Source of the DNA: Candidatus Nitrospira neomarina
GTDB taxonomy: Bacteria > Nitrospirota > Nitrospiria > Nitrospirales > UBA8639
DNA length: 64,000 nucleotides
Assembly: GCF_032051675.1 (NCBI RefSeq)
Contig: NZ_CP116968.1
Span: 496,001 to 560,000 of the forward strand
Direction of reading: 5' to 3'
Position 1 is the first letter of the stretch. Every line of letters begins with the position of its first letter. The notes under the pieces are model-generated. The model ran no database searches. It worked only from the letters and a program-made list of their open reading frames with translations, and had not been told where the DNA came from. The position numbers and the translations under genes were made by a program. Shown piece after piece: positions 33,608-43,866 of the stretch.

Positions 33608-35734
33608 TTATGAAGCCGCGGTGCGGTCCCAGAATCGGAGATGACGGCACATTTCCAGGAATTTGGAGGTGCCTTTATTTCCGTCAAGAGCGATCATTCC
33701 CCCGTCCATATCTGTCAGCCCTGCCTTTGTAAAGAGGGGCGTCGCGGCTTCGACATATCCGATAAATTTCATATGCGCAAAGGCATCTGCCACAAAATCC
33801 CTCGCCGTCGGCTCTTTGGCTAAAGCCTGGCCTCCTTCCTCGGAAAGGAGGAGGGCTACTGCGTCATACAGAACAGAGGGGCCGCCATCGATTTTCTGGG
33901 CGGCTTCAATCCATGTCCCGTCGCTGGCTTCTACTCCGCCGACGCCGGGGGCCACAATCTCCATAATCGCCCCTTCCGATTTGACGGCGGCTTTGAGAGA
34001 TTTAAATAATTTCATATCGACTCCGTCGGTGATGAGCACTCCAAGCTTTCGCCCTTTGAAGGTCTTGGGACTATTAAGAAGAATGCTGAGCGCCGGTGAC
34101 CGTTGGAGATCCTCTTGGGTGGGTTTCGCCGCATCTGCGGGCGCGGGCATCTGCTGGATGCGCAATCCTTTGGCGACCGTTTTGGCCAGATCCTGGTGGA
34201 TATTCAGTAAATGAGAAACCATACGAGTTCGTATCTCAAGACGTTCCACTTTGCTTAATTCAAAGACTAAGGCGTTCGCGATGTGTGTTTGTTCGACCTC
34301 GGTCTGACTGGTGTAGAATTGTCGAGCCTGGCTGTAATGATCGGCAAAGGTCTCGGAGCGAAGGCGGACTTTTGGGCCTTGGTCCTCTGCAGGATAAGAC
34401 GTGAATCCTTTTTCCGGTGATTCACGGGGACCGCCAGTTTCGCCGGGCCAGGAATTGGGTTCATAGTTGGCTCGGCCTTGCGGATTCTGCATGGCCATAT
34501 GCCCGTCCTGTTGAAAATGGCTGAACGGACACTTGGGGGCGTTTATGGGTATGTGAGTGAAATTCGGACTGCCAAGCCGTTTGAGCTGAGTATCGAGGTA
34601 GGAAAAGTTCCGCCCTTGTAATAGCGGGTCATTTGAAAAATCAATGCCCGGTACAATATTTTGCGTACAGAAGGCGACCTGTTCGGTCTCAGCAAAGAAA
34701 TTGTTCACACAGCGATCAAGAACGAGCCGGCCCACGCGTCGAATTGGTAGAATTTCTTCTGGAATGAGTTTGGTGGCATCGAGCACATCAAAATCGAATT
34801 CTTCAGCAAATTCATCATCAAATAGCTGAAGGCCCAGTTCCCATTCCGGATAATCACCCTGCTGAATGGCACTCCATAAATCCCGGCGATGGAAGTCCGG
34901 GTCAGCTCCGTTAATTTTAACGGCTTCGTTCCACACCACGGACTGCATCCCCAATTTTGGTTTCCAGTGAAATTTTACGAACGTTGATTTTCCCTGACCA
35001 TTGATAAGCCGGAATGTGTGCACGCCAAACCCTTCCATGAATCGAAAGGAGCGGGGAATGGCTCTGTCGGACATAATCCACATCACCATGTGCATACTTT
35101 CGGGGGTCAGAGAGATAAAGTCCCAAAAGTTATCATGCGCGGTTTGCGCCTGGGGGAAACCACGATCCGGTTCGGCTTTGGCCGCGTGAACGAGGTCTGG
35201 AAATTTCATAGCGTCTTGTATGAAAAACACCGGCATATTGTTGCCCACAAGATCCCAGTTCCCCTCTTTGGTATACAGCTTCACGGCGAATCCCCGGACG
35301 TCTCTTGCCAAATCGAAAGAACCCTTATTGCCGGCTACGGTGGAAAAGCGGACGAACGCAGGAGTTTTATCACGTGGTCGTTGAAAGAGGTCGGCTCTGG
35401 TTACATCTGCCAGAGATTCGTAGTTTTCAAAATACCCATGAGCTCCAAACCCGCGGGCATGCACGACCCGTTCCGGAATCCGTTCATGGTCAAAGTGGAA
35501 AATCTTTTCCCGAAAGTGAAAGTCTTCCAATGCGCTTGGACCCCGCGGTCCGACTTTAAGCGAGTTTTGGTCATCTGCGACAGGAATGCCCTGCTGAGTT
35601 GTTAATACCGGATTGGTTTTTCCGCTTGTCTGGTGCACTTCCCCTCCAGTGCCGATGTTGACAGTTTGGTCAGCATATTTTGCGGTTTTACCGGTGGAGG
35701 CAGGAGAAGATTTAGTGGGTTGTTTTTTGGCCAT
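33608..35734 (-). CDS. katE: monofunctional catalase, large-subunit clade 2 (KatE/HPII)
   Basis: 708 residues, the length of clade 2 catalases, which carry an extra C-terminal flavodoxin/DJ-1-like domain. The catalytic His is in [15 protein letters not shown], the Asn region is [15 protein letters not shown], and the haem-ligand Tyr is in [13 protein letters not shown]. The C-terminal domain runs from about 560 ([20 protein letters not shown]) to the end. Breaks H2O2 into water and oxygen in the cytosol. AAGGAG lies at correct distance before ATG. Divergent from ahpC, so the two main peroxide scavengers share a control region. Confidence 0.96.
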   Translation of the reverse strand: MAKKQPTKSSPASTGKTAKYADQTVNIGTGGEVHQTSGKTNPVLTTQQGIPVADDQNSLKVGPRGPSALEDFHFREKIFHFDHERIPERVVHARGFGAHGYFENYESLADVTRADLFQRPRDKTPAFVRFSTVAGNKGSFDLARDVRGFAVKLYTKEGNWDLVGNNMPVFFIQDAMKFPDLVHAAKAEPDRGFPQAQTAHDNFWDFISLTPESMHMVMWIMSDRAIPRSFRFMEGFGVHTFRLINGQGKSTFVKFHWKPKLGMQSVVWNEAVKINGADPDFHRRDLWSAIQQGDYPEWELGLQLFDDEFAEEFDFDVLDATKLIPEEILPIRRVGRLVLDRCVNNFFAETEQVAFCTQNIVPGIDFSNDPLLQGRNFSYLDTQLKRLGSPNFTHIPINAPKCPFSHFQQDGHMAMQNPQGRANYEPNSWPGETGGPRESPEKGFTSYPAEDQGPKVRLRSETFADHYSQARQFYTSQTEVEQTHIANALVFELSKVERLEIRTRMVSHLLNIHQDLAKTVAKGLRIQQMPAPADAAKPTQEDLQRSPALSILLNSPKTFKGRKLGVLITDGVDMKLFKSLKAAVKSEGAIMEIVAPGVGGVEASDGTWIEAAQKIDGGPSVLYDAVALLLSEEGGQALAKEPTARDFVADAFAHMKFIGYVEAATPLFTKAGLTDMDGGMIALDGNKGTSKFLEMCRHLRFWDRTAAS

Positions 35735-36053
35735 GCGAATCGCTCCTTAACATTGATGAGTTCGTGATGAATAGGTGAGTACACAGATCACGCGAAATTA
35801 CTTATCATATAGAAACAATTGAAGAGGCCACACTGTAAAAAACCCTGGGATGAGATTTTAAAAAGATTGATGGGGTAACGAAAGAGTTCCATGCAAGGGT
35901 TCAAGGCAGTCACCACTTTTTGCATTCCGGGATAAGATTTGTTTAAGTGACTTGAGAGTCGGAGTTTCGGAATTCAGATACAGAGGACAAAACTTGCTCT
36001 GAACGACTTGTGCGAAACATTTCAACCCGTTTCCATGAAGGAGGTCGAAAAGC
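35735..36053. promoter_or_regulatory. divergent katE / ahpC control region
   Basis: 319 bases between two divergent peroxide-defence genes. For ahpC a weak -35/-10 pair can be drawn: TTGCAT 35920-35925, 17 bases, TTAAGT 35943-35948; AAGGAGG at about 36039 is its ribosome site. For katE the minus strand is AT-rich around 35800-35820. No OxyR or PerR site can be proved by eye, although the layout makes shared peroxide control likely. Confidence 0.4.
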
Positions 36054-36620
36054 ATGATGATGCAAATTGGACAGACGATGACGGATGGCACATACCAGGC
36101 CTTTCACAAGGAACAGATCCGTTCTCTCAAGTTGTCCCAATTCCAGGGCAAATGGCTGGTATTGGTATTTTATCCGGGTGACTTTACGTTTATCTGTCCA
36201 ACAGAATTGCAAGAACTGGGGGAGTTGTATCCGGAATTTCAAAAGCTCGGGGCTGAAGTTCTTAGCGTCAGCACCGATTCGGTTTTTGTGCATAAGGCCT
36301 GGCGCGATACCTCGCCTGCCATAAAAAACATTCAGTTCCCCATGGTAGCCGATCCCACGGGACGGCTAAGCCGGGAGTTCGGAACCTATCTGGAGGATGA
36401 GGGAGTTTCGTTGCGTGGGAGTTTTCTGGTCGATCCGGACGGGGTCCTGAAAGTGGGAGAAATCCACGACAACAGCATCGGACGAAATGGCCGGGAACTC
36501 CTGAGAAAACTACAAGCGGCAGTTCACGTCAGGGAAGGAAAAGGAGAAGTCTGTCCGGCTAACTGGAAACCGGGAGATAAGACATTAACACCGGGCTTGG
36601 ATCTTGTCGGAAAAATTTGA
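36054..36620 (+). CDS. ahpC: peroxiredoxin AhpC (2-Cys)
   Basis: 188 residues. Peroxidatic Cys in FTFICPTELQELG near 48 and resolving Cys in GEVCPANW near 167, typical 2-Cys AhpC. VLSVSTDSVFVHKAW and the PMVADPTGRLSREFG stretch match the family. Reduces H2O2 and organic hydroperoxides. No ahpF is adjacent; the thioredoxin-reductase-like enzyme at 49127 is a possible electron donor (inference). Strong AAGGAGG upstream. Confidence 0.94.
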   Translation: MMMQIGQTMTDGTYQAFHKEQIRSLKLSQFQGKWLVLVFYPGDFTFICPTELQELGELYPEFQKLGAEVLSVSTDSVFVHKAWRDTSPAIKNIQFPMVADPTGRLSREFGTYLEDEGVSLRGSFLVDPDGVLKVGEIHDNSIGRNGRELLRKLQAAVHVREGKGEVCPANWKPGDKTLTPGLDLVGKI

Positions 36621-36725
36621 GCCCCACGCTCTGGTCAACATCTATCTCATTAGAAAGACAGGCCGAATTGGCGGTTGATGTAGAAGGTGGCCGTGTCATT
36701 ATGAAAAAGGATCAAGTCCCTGCCC

Positions 36726-37178
36726 ATGACATTGAATCACACCATCGTGGCTGCTAAGGACAAAAATGTTTCGGCAGTGTTTCTGACGCAAATACTTGGT
36801 TTACCGGCACCATTGCTCATGGGGCCGTTTGCGGTGGTCCGGGTAGGAGAGACTTCCTTGGATTATCTCGATGCCGATGGCGACATTCCCCCTCAGCATT
36901 ATGCTTTTCTGGTAAGCGAGGTCGAATTCGACCAGATCTTTGAGCGAATCCAGGAACGACGGCTACCGTATTGGGCTGACCCCTATCGGGAGGAGCCGAA
37001 TCACATCAACGCCTGGGATGATGGACGCGGGATGTATTTCAATGATCCGAACGGCCATTTACTGGAAATCATTACTCGTCCTTATGGTAGCGGTGGGACC
37101 ACTGTTTCGAAACCTCATCCCTTGGTGGCATCTGCAGTGGATCCAGAAGTTCAAGAGAACCGCTCTCAATCTAAATAG
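36726..37178 (+). CDS. VOC (glyoxalase/bleomycin-resistance) family protein
   Basis: 150 residues: one VOC domain with paired beta-alpha-beta-beta-beta modules. LNHTIVAAKDK, HYAFLVSEVEFDQIFERI, and GRGMYFNDPNGHLLEIITRP contain the candidate metal ligands (His near 4 and 62, Glu near 121). The family includes glyoxalases, dioxygenases and resistance proteins; the substrate is not predictable. It lies 105 bases after ahpC on the same strand. Confidence 0.85.
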   Translation: MTLNHTIVAAKDKNVSAVFLTQILGLPAPLLMGPFAVVRVGETSLDYLDADGDIPPQHYAFLVSEVEFDQIFERIQERRLPYWADPYREEPNHINAWDDGRGMYFNDPNGHLLEIITRPYGSGGTTVSKPHPLVASAVDPEVQENRSQSK

Positions 37179-37570
37179 GGTAGATATGGACGAAAGTGTA
37201 AAAAGGAGACGAGGACAAACGAAAAAAATTGACCAACGTTTACAGATTTCATGAAAGCATTTGATGATACCGTTTACCATTGGCCCTGTCGGTCACTTCG
37301 GGCTGGCGGTCCGTCATTCCACGATTAAAGCGAAATGGTTTAGGGGGGCCTGGGATTTCGTGAAGATAGCAATTCCAGGCGAGAGGTCTGTCGGCAACCC
37401 GGCGCGACAATCTCCCAGTTAAAGTTTATGCCCCAGTTTCAGATGAGATTCTTCTTCTGCAAGGCCTATAAAAGATTCTTATAAAGACGTGAGCCAGCCA
37501 GGTGACTCTCGTTTCTGAAAAAACGAGAGTCACCTCAAGCACAGGCCCTCTATTCGGCAGGTGCATCCAG
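37179..37570. other. intergenic region between convergent genes
   Basis: 392 bases, no gene supported. It contains the strong hairpin at 37500-37535. Confidence 0.5.
37500..37535 (-). terminator. strong hairpin terminator after the FG-GAP gene
   Basis: AGGTGACTCTCGTTT (37500-37514) pairs perfectly with 37521-37535 across a 6-base loop. A 15-bp stem ending in an A/T-rich apex, placed 35 bases past the stop of the minus-strand gene. It can also end the plus-strand VOC transcript. Confidence 0.7.
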
Positions 37571-39232
37571 TTAGGGTTGAATTTCCCACGTCGTCGAGGC
37601 CGTGCCGGGGAAACCTACAGAAGTCCTGGTCACCCCATTCATCAACCACACCGCCACCGCGCCGCTTGAGGTGTTGCGCCAGATAATATCCGCCTTGCCA
37701 TCGGCATCCGTATCGCCTACTTGTCTAATCTGCCAGAACGAGCTCAACGCACCTAAGGAGCCGGTAGAGGAGGGCGCCGCGGTCCCATTCAGCAACCAGA
37801 CCGCCGCACTTCCATTTGTGTGTCTAAAGACCAGATCGGCCTTACCATCCCCGTTCAGGTCCCCGACTCCCTGGATGGTCCACGCGGTCGACGCCGTGCC
37901 AGGGAAACCTACAGAAGTCCTGGTCACCCCGTTCATCAACCACACCGCCACCGCGCCGTTCGTGATGTTGCGCCAGATGATATCCGCCTTGCCGTCGGCA
38001 TTGGTATCACCCACCCCCGAGATCTGATAGGCGGAGCCCACCACCCCTAAGGAGCCGGTAGAGGAGGGCGCCGCGGTCCCATTCAGCAACCAGACCGCCG
38101 CACTTCCATTTGTGTGTCTAAAGACCAGATCGGCCTTGCCGTCTCCATTTAGATCCCCGACTCCCTGGATGGTCCACGCGGTCGACGCCGTGCCGGGGAT
38201 GCCCGCCGAAATCCGGGTTCCTCCGTTCATCAACCACACCGCCACCGCGCCCGACGTGGTATTGCGCCAGATAATGTCCGCGTTGCCATCGGCATCTGTA
38301 TCGCCTACTCCCGCGACCTCCCAGTCGGAACCCACCCCGCCGAGAGAGACGGTGGACAAGGGAGCTGCTGCCCCATTCAGCAACCAGACTGCAGCATTAC
38401 CATTGGTATTCCTAAAGACAAGGTCAGCTTTGCCATCTCCATTCAAATCCTGCCCAGCCGAACCCGCCGAACCCGATGACTCAATCAGCCGAACTGCGCT
38501 GCCATACTTTCCCTTATATTGCTCAGCCACACTTCCATCAAAACTGATGGTCAGCAGCACCGTCCCATCGCTACCGGGATCAATGCCACTAAACCGGGCC
38601 ACATAGCCATTATCATTGTCCGCCGGCAACCTTGTGGAAGCACTTGTCGGTCCCGTGAACAGCACTCCCCCTGGATACGTTCCCGTATCAGGATTATCAG
38701 TCGCAATGGAACTCGAATTTGTAAATGCGTCCTGCCCTGAAAGGGTCACCAGGGAAGCTCGATCCCACCCGTTGTTGTTTCGATGAGCATAAAAGGTCAG
38801 ATCATAATTTTTGTTTGGGTTTAGTCCGCTAAAAGTCAACACGAGGGAATTATTCACATCATCGATATAGGTAACCACGCCCTTCCCGTTGACTTTGCCT
38901 TCAAAGATTGTAAAGGCATCACCGACCGTCGGGTCTGCCCCTTGCAAATCATTGGCCCCGGCAACAAATTGGCCGCCGGTTACGGTCATGGTCACGCCCG
39001 TATCAAGGCCGGTAGCAAAATCTTTCAGTAGGCCGGTGGAGGGCAGGCCAGAGCCCCCGCTAGGGGAAGTCATCTTCGTGATATTCGTGTCCAGCTGGCC
39101 TGTCCCCCAAGCCAGGTCGTTATAGGCTGTAAAACCAGCTGCCGCAGCCATAGAGGTCGTCCCCATGGTCAGGACCGCTGCCGCTAGCGACCCCATTATC
39201 CACCCGAAAGTCCGAGACGTATACATGTTCAT
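37571..39232 (-). CDS. exported FG-GAP/VCBS repeat protein
   Basis: 553 residues. Signal peptide ending SMAAAAG near 30. Residues about 30-255 are a beta-rich domain with LTFSGLNPNKNYDLTFYAHR, FARFSGI-type strands, and IETSG-like end, resembling carbohydrate-binding or PEP-type exported domains. Residues 265-553 consist of six integrin-like FG-GAP repeats of about 48 residues with calcium-loop motifs (DLNGDGKADLVFR, DTDADGKADIIWR). Surface-exposed adhesion or binding role likely. Start 39232 follows GGAAAGGG. No anchoring or PEP-CTERM tail is seen. Confidence 0.82.
   Translation of the reverse strand: MNMYTSRTFGWIMGSLAAAVLTMGTTSMAAAAGFTAYNDLAWGTGQLDTNITKMTSPSGGSGLPSTGLLKDFATGLDTGVTMTVTGGQFVAGANDLQGADPTVGDAFTIFEGKVNGKGVVTYIDDVNNSLVLTFSGLNPNKNYDLTFYAHRNNNGWDRASLVTLSGQDAFTNSSSIATDNPDTGTYPGGVLFTGPTSASTRLPADNDNGYVARFSGIDPGSDGTVLLTISFDGSVAEQYKGKYGSAVRLIESSGSAGSAGQDLNGDGKADLVFRNTNGNAAVWLLNGAAAPLSTVSLGGVGSDWEVAGVGDTDADGNADIIWRNTTSGAVAVWLMNGGTRISAGIPGTASTAWTIQGVGDLNGDGKADLVFRHTNGSAAVWLLNGTAAPSSTGSLGVVGSAYQISGVGDTNADGKADIIWRNITNGAVAVWLMNGVTRTSVGFPGTASTAWTIQGVGDLNGDGKADLVFRHTNGSAAVWLLNGTAAPSSTGSLGALSSFWQIRQVGDTDADGKADIIWRNTSSGAVAVWLMNGVTRTSVGFPGTASTTWEIQP
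37585..38420 (-). repeat. 294-base near-identical repeats in the FG-GAP gene
   Basis: DNA blocks starting at 37753 and 38047 are almost identical for about 130 bases and remain similar for 200; the offset is 294 bases (98 codons, two FG-GAP repeats). A third partial copy lies at 37585-37670. The conservation at DNA level points to recent duplication or gene conversion. Confidence 0.8.
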
Positions 39233-39772
39233 AAATTTCCCTTTCCTTTTCCGCATTGAGTTAAAACATTTTTTGCATAAAAGCTGTTCATTTCACGATA
39301 TCTCCTTTAAACATCTACGGGGGAACATGGCTAATACAATCATGGAAAGGTCGATCATTGCCAACGGCATGACAGATGTCTTTTCTGAAGAGATTCACAG
39401 ATTGAAGTGATAAAAAAGAACATACGATTCCATGGAATTTTTAAACGTTTTCTCTCCTATACCACTTCCTGATGTACTTCAACGGAAAATTGTAGGGGGG
39501 GTTATTTATGAGTGCGACGGGCTCCATTCTGTCGCCACCCTCACAGGGCCTTGGCTCATCGCTCATCACGTTTCAGCCTAGAGCCTCATCATTCACCGCC
39601 TGAGGGGGGCTGGCATAGAGCCAGGCCGCCAGCATATCTTGAGTCCACGTGAATGGGCAAGAGATAGGCCGGTGGAAAATTTCCACTATCCCTTATAATC
39701 TTTTCTAGGGAGACATTCAGATTTGAAATTGCCGAACATTCGTTTGTTATTCCGATTGTATTCCGACAAAAT
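39233..39772. other. 540-base gap, nothing recognised
   Basis: Region upstream of the FG-GAP gene and downstream of the alcohol dehydrogenase. A frame running from 40074 to 39589 on the minus strand overlaps the dehydrogenase and is not believed. A 27-codon plus-strand ORF (ATG 39328, after GGGGGAAC) was seen and cannot be supported. No terminator-like hairpin of note. Confidence 0.35.
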
Positions 39773-40966
39773 TCAAGGGCAAAGAACAACTTTCCTGCAC
39801 TCATTTTGGTGAAACCGAAAATTTTTATAGGCATCAGGAGCTTCATCAAGATTATAGCGGTGGGAAATAATGAACGATGGGTGGATCTCTTGTTTTTCAA
39901 TACGTTCAAACAGCGGCTGCATATAATTATGAACGTGAGTCTGGCCGCAACGTATGGTAATGCCTTTACCGAAGATGGCGCCAATCGGAAACTTATCGGC
40001 AAAACCGCCATACACGCCGGGTATGGAGATCGTGCCGTTTTTGCGAACGGCTCGTGCCGCCTGGCGAAGGACATGAATGCGATCGGTCGCGAGAAAACTT
40101 GCCACCTTAACCCGGTCGAAGAGGGCGTCTACCGTTGTGCCGTGAGATTCGAGTCCCACGGCGTCAATGCAGGCATCAGGGCCTCGGCCACCGGTCGCAT
40201 TCATGAGGTAGTCATAGACTTCATCCTCATCAAAATTAATAGTTTCTATTCGATCATCCTCATGAACCTGTCCGGGGTGGCCCCGGCGCGCAAGGTCGAG
40301 ACGTTGGGGGAAATGATCGATGGCAAATACCTTCTCTGCGCCCAGCATCAGGGCGCTTCGTATCGCAAATTGTCCCACAGGTCCACAGCCCCATACGGCC
40401 ACGCTATCGCCCTCCTGAATATCGCAATTCTCGGCGGCTTGATATCCCGTCGGAAAGATATCTGAGAGAAACAACACTTCTTCATCTTTCAACCCAGGAG
40501 GAATTTTAAACGGTCCCATATCTGCAAAGGGAACCCGCACGTATTCGGCTTGGCCACCCGCATAGCCGCCCAGCATGTGGGAATATCCGAACAACCCGGC
40601 GGGTGAATGGCCATAGGCCGCTTCAGCCATCCACGCGTTGGGATTCGAATTGTCGCAGCAGGACCACAACTTCCTTGTGCAGAAAAAACAGTTTCCGCAT
40701 GCGATATTGAACGGGACGACAACCCGATCCCCTTTTTTCAGGTTGTTGATGGCGGCACCGACTTCAACAACCTCCCCCATGAACTCATGACCGAGGATGT
40801 CGCCGGATTTCATGCTTGGAATATATCCATCATACAGGTGAAGGTCCGACCCGCAGATGGCAGTTAAGGTCACTCGAACGATGGCATCACGGGGGTTAAT
40901 TATTTCCGGATCGGAAACGTTTTCGACCCGGACATCATGTTTCCCATTCCAACAGACGGCGCGCAT
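39773..40966 (-). CDS. zinc-dependent alcohol dehydrogenase, FDH-like
   Basis: 397 residues, medium-chain dehydrogenase. Catalytic Zn site [12 protein letters not shown] and [14 protein letters not shown]; structural Zn site [15 protein letters not shown] near 90-104; Rossmann [20 protein letters not shown] near 193, followed by Asp in FAIDHFPQ, suggesting NAD+. The layout matches the glutathione-independent formaldehyde dehydrogenase-like class. Substrate may be an alcohol or formaldehyde. GGAAAG lies before the ATG. In stress islands such genes occur beside catalase; detoxification of aldehydes is a fair guess. Confidence 0.9.
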   Translation of the reverse strand: MRAVCWNGKHDVRVENVSDPEIINPRDAIVRVTLTAICGSDLHLYDGYIPSMKSGDILGHEFMGEVVEVGAAINNLKKGDRVVVPFNIACGNCFFCTRKLWSCCDNSNPNAWMAEAAYGHSPAGLFGYSHMLGGYAGGQAEYVRVPFADMGPFKIPPGLKDEEVLFLSDIFPTGYQAAENCDIQEGDSVAVWGCGPVGQFAIRSALMLGAEKVFAIDHFPQRLDLARRGHPGQVHEDDRIETINFDEDEVYDYLMNATGGRGPDACIDAVGLESHGTTVDALFDRVKVASFLATDRIHVLRQAARAVRKNGTISIPGVYGGFADKFPIGAIFGKGITIRCGQTHVHNYMQPLFERIEKQEIHPSFIISHRYNLDEAPDAYKNFRFHQNECRKVVLCP

Positions 40967-41108
40967 AAAGAATCTTTCCAGCCCTTCGCGGGCTATCCTA
41001 TCGCTGACAAAAAAGTCGGCACATTGGGCATATTTTTATGAACATGAGATAGGTCTGATGATAAATTCAGTGAACCCTCCGGCATGAGAAGTTCCCATGT
41101 TCATGAGA

Positions 41109-41888
41109 TCAGGAGGGACGGTGTGTCGTTGCGACGGGATCTGTGATCCCGAGTTCATCACTGACATCGCGGAGATTGTTTAGCAGCCCGGAGCGATCCG
41201 TGCCCTGGCAGGCTTCCTGGTTTCGTGTAATTTCTCCGGTTTCCATCAATTGGCGAAAACGTCGAAGATCTTCGCTGACCTGCCGTGCAGGGTCATCGGG
41301 AAGGAGTTTTGCCATGGCTGCGCCAAAGACTCCTCCAGGCGGAGACCATCGACAATCCAAGGAAAGAATCGTTCCGCGATTTCCCGCCGCGCGTCGCAGG
41401 GACAAGACTCCCTCGTGTTCAAGGTTGGATTCCGATTCTATGGTTCGCCATGTCAGCATCTCGTTTTGCCGTTCTTCCAGAATCTCGGCTTCCCAATAGA
41501 CTTCTTTATTGAAAGGCCCACGTGCATGCCAAACTGAACGTGTGTCATCGAGTATCTCCACGGCTACGATGTTGTGCATGAATCGGGGAAGATTATTCAA
41601 GTCACGCCAAAAGGCATAGATGTCCGCGGCCGGACGATTGATGCAAATGGATTTTCGAAAATGCACGATTCTATTCAAGGGATGTCGAATAGGAGTTCCA
41701 TAGGATTCGTCTATTCCCAGGGCTTCATAGAGACGACTATGGTTCGAAAAGCCATGCATAAGGAGGCTTCCACCGACCAGGATGGGAAGAATCCGCCCCT
41801 TGCCCCTCTGCGTGAGACCGAAACCGATCAAACCGGTTCCCATGCCAACTGACAGGACTTGTTCAATGGCCCCGATATTATTTTTCAT
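41109..41888 (-). CDS. DUF2892 membrane head plus SRPBCC (polyketide-cyclase-like) domain
   Basis: 259 residues (a GTG at 41894 is an alternative start). About 1-50 are two hydrophobic segments of the DUF2892/YgaP type (EQVLSVGMGTGLIGFGLTQR, ILVGGSLLMHGFS). About 75-220 is an SRPBCC ligand-binding fold (SICINRPAADIYAFWRDLNN, LPRFMHNIVAVEIL, DTRSVWHARGP). The C-terminal 40 residues are polar. This fusion is common in rhizobia and Nitrospira-like bacteria near stress genes. Ligand unknown. Confidence 0.85.
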   Translation of the reverse strand: MKNNIGAIEQVLSVGMGTGLIGFGLTQRGKGRILPILVGGSLLMHGFSNHSRLYEALGIDESYGTPIRHPLNRIVHFRKSICINRPAADIYAFWRDLNNLPRFMHNIVAVEILDDTRSVWHARGPFNKEVYWEAEILEERQNEMLTWRTIESESNLEHEGVLSLRRAAGNRGTILSLDCRWSPPGGVFGAAMAKLLPDDPARQVSEDLRRFRQLMETGEITRNQEACQGTDRSGLLNNLRDVSDELGITDPVATTHRPS

Positions 41889-42064
41889 TTGCACACATGT
41901 GAGAAAAGGTAGAGTGGGTCATTTTCTGTGACTCAGTTTCTGAATCCCATGTGAATCAACTTCATGAGCCAGAACAGGATTAATATAACTATAACGGGTT
42001 CACGAAATCTTTTGACCTGTTAATATCCCTGGATGGTAAAAGTCATGGTCCACTTCTATGGTCG

Positions 42065-43654
42065 TTATGATTGAAGTTTCAGAATGAGGCCTTCGTCCCC
42101 ACGAACCTCAAAAGGCGCATGGAACCTCTCCTGGTTTTTGTCTAAAAAAGTGGAAAGGCATATCTGGGGGGCCCACGTCTGATCCCATTTTAATGTCTGC
42201 GGTGTGCTGCTAAAGTTCAACAGGATCATATAATTTTCTTCGTTTCCCACTCTCTGATACGCCAAGAGAGGCCCCTGGACTGCGATAATCTCGAGCCGAC
42301 CCGTGGTAAGGGTGGAGCGTTCGCGACGAAGTGCAAAAAGTCGGCGATATAATGTCAGGAGTGAAGTCGGATTATCACGTTGTGAGGCGACATTGGCGGT
42401 GTGAAAATCCTCGGCAATCGGCAACCACGGTTCATGGGTAGAAAACCCGGCATGGTGATCGGTATTCCATTGCATCGGCGTTCGTTCCGGGTCGCGGTTG
42501 CGACCCGTGCGGCGGCCCTGCGGATCGACGGCATGTTCACCGGGAATGGGGACTCCCTTCATGCCGATTTCCTCTCCATAATAATGCACCGGTGTTCCCA
42601 GTAACGTCAGCAGCAGCATGGCCGCCACACGCCTTTGTTCTCCCTGGAGTCGCATCGCCAATCTCAGGCAGTCATGCGTACTGATTATCCAGGAAGGCCA
42701 TCCGCCCGTGGGCACCTGTGCGAGATACTCTCCGATGGAACGACATAGTTTGTCGGCAGTCCAGGACGTCCAGGCCAATTGCATGTGAAAGGGCAGATGC
42801 AGTTCGGGTTTTTCGCCTCCGTAATAGGTCACGACCTTTTCCACCGGCAGGTACAGCTCGCCCGCCACCATCCGGTCGCCGCCGAACTCATCTGCCACGG
42901 CCCGGATGGACGCGACCACCTCGTGAATCCCCGGCTGATCCCGCGTGTGGTGTGGGAGCAATTGACTATCCGGCCCCTGACCTTCCTGAAAATCCGGATT
43001 GGGAGGGTTATCCCGAAATTGTTCGTCTTTGATTAACAGGTCGAGGGCGTCGATGCGAAAACCATCCACTCCCTTGTTCAACCAGAACCGAAGCGTCTCG
43101 AACATTGCCGCGCGGACATCAGGGTTGCGCCAGTTCAGGTCCGGCTGTTTGCTGAGAAAGGTGTGGAGATAATATTGGTCAGTGTGGTCGTCCCACTCCC
43201 ACACGCTTCCGCCGAAGACACTAATCCAATTGTTCGGTGGTGAACGATCGGATTTGGCATCACGCCAGATGTACCAGTCACGCTTGGCATGGTCTCGGTT
43301 TGATCGGGATTCGAGAAACCACGGATGTTCGTCGGAGGTATGATTGGGCACCCAATCCAGTATGACTTTCAGATCATGCTGATGCGCCTGGTCGACCAGT
43401 TTTTCAAAATCGCCGAGTGTCCCGAAGGCTGGTCCAATATTCACATAGTCGGAGATATCATATCCCAGATCGGCCATCGGGGAGGGGTAGACCGGGGATA
43501 ACCAGAGGGCGCTCACACCCAGCCACTGAAGATAATCCAGCCGTTGGATCACTCCCTGAAGATCGCCGTATCCGTCGCCGTTGCTATCGGAAAAGGACGG
43601 CACGAGAAGCTGATAAATGATGGCGTCCTGCCACCAGTGGAGAGGGTCTGCCAT
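42065..43654 (-). CDS. GH13 alpha-glucosidase/alpha-amylase family enzyme
   Basis: 529 residues. GH13 motifs: GVSALWLSPVYPSPMADLGY, ILDWVPNHTSDEHPWF, nucleophile GVDGFRIDALDLLIKDEQF (Asp near 200), acid/base VAGELYLP, and THDCLRLAM for the third acid (usually NHD, here THD). QPDLNWRNPDVR is typical of oligo-1,6-glucosidase/alpha-glucosidase subfamilies. No signal peptide, so cytosolic. Start 43654 because GAGGAAA lies 7 bases upstream. Divergent from the debranching enzyme; together they would degrade glycogen or maltodextrin. Confidence 0.92.
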   Translation of the reverse strand: MADPLHWWQDAIIYQLLVPSFSDSNGDGYGDLQGVIQRLDYLQWLGVSALWLSPVYPSPMADLGYDISDYVNIGPAFGTLGDFEKLVDQAHQHDLKVILDWVPNHTSDEHPWFLESRSNRDHAKRDWYIWRDAKSDRSPPNNWISVFGGSVWEWDDHTDQYYLHTFLSKQPDLNWRNPDVRAAMFETLRFWLNKGVDGFRIDALDLLIKDEQFRDNPPNPDFQEGQGPDSQLLPHHTRDQPGIHEVVASIRAVADEFGGDRMVAGELYLPVEKVVTYYGGEKPELHLPFHMQLAWTSWTADKLCRSIGEYLAQVPTGGWPSWIISTHDCLRLAMRLQGEQRRVAAMLLLTLLGTPVHYYGEEIGMKGVPIPGEHAVDPQGRRTGRNRDPERTPMQWNTDHHAGFSTHEPWLPIAEDFHTANVASQRDNPTSLLTLYRRLFALRRERSTLTTGRLEIIAVQGPLLAYQRVGNEENYMILLNFSSTPQTLKWDQTWAPQICLSTFLDKNQERFHAPFEVRGDEGLILKLQS

Positions 43655-43866
43655 ATAATATTTCCTCGACAAGCATGTTGGGCCGGGGGGAAGAGCGGAG
43701 ATTGAATAAACCGGTAGTCGGTCTTCCCCTGTCTTTACAAAGATGTCCGGGTGAACCTATCCCAACCTTCAGTTGAATCCATTATCTAAGTTGGAAAAAT
43801 TCGCGCAGGATTTATACCTTGAGTCGTACCGAAAAATATGGTTTTACAACAGAATGGTAGGACATC

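Noticed and set aside
39589-40074. 161-codon minus-strand frame at the end of the alcohol dehydrogenase
   Set aside because: Overlaps the dehydrogenase in another frame for 300 bases and resembles no protein.
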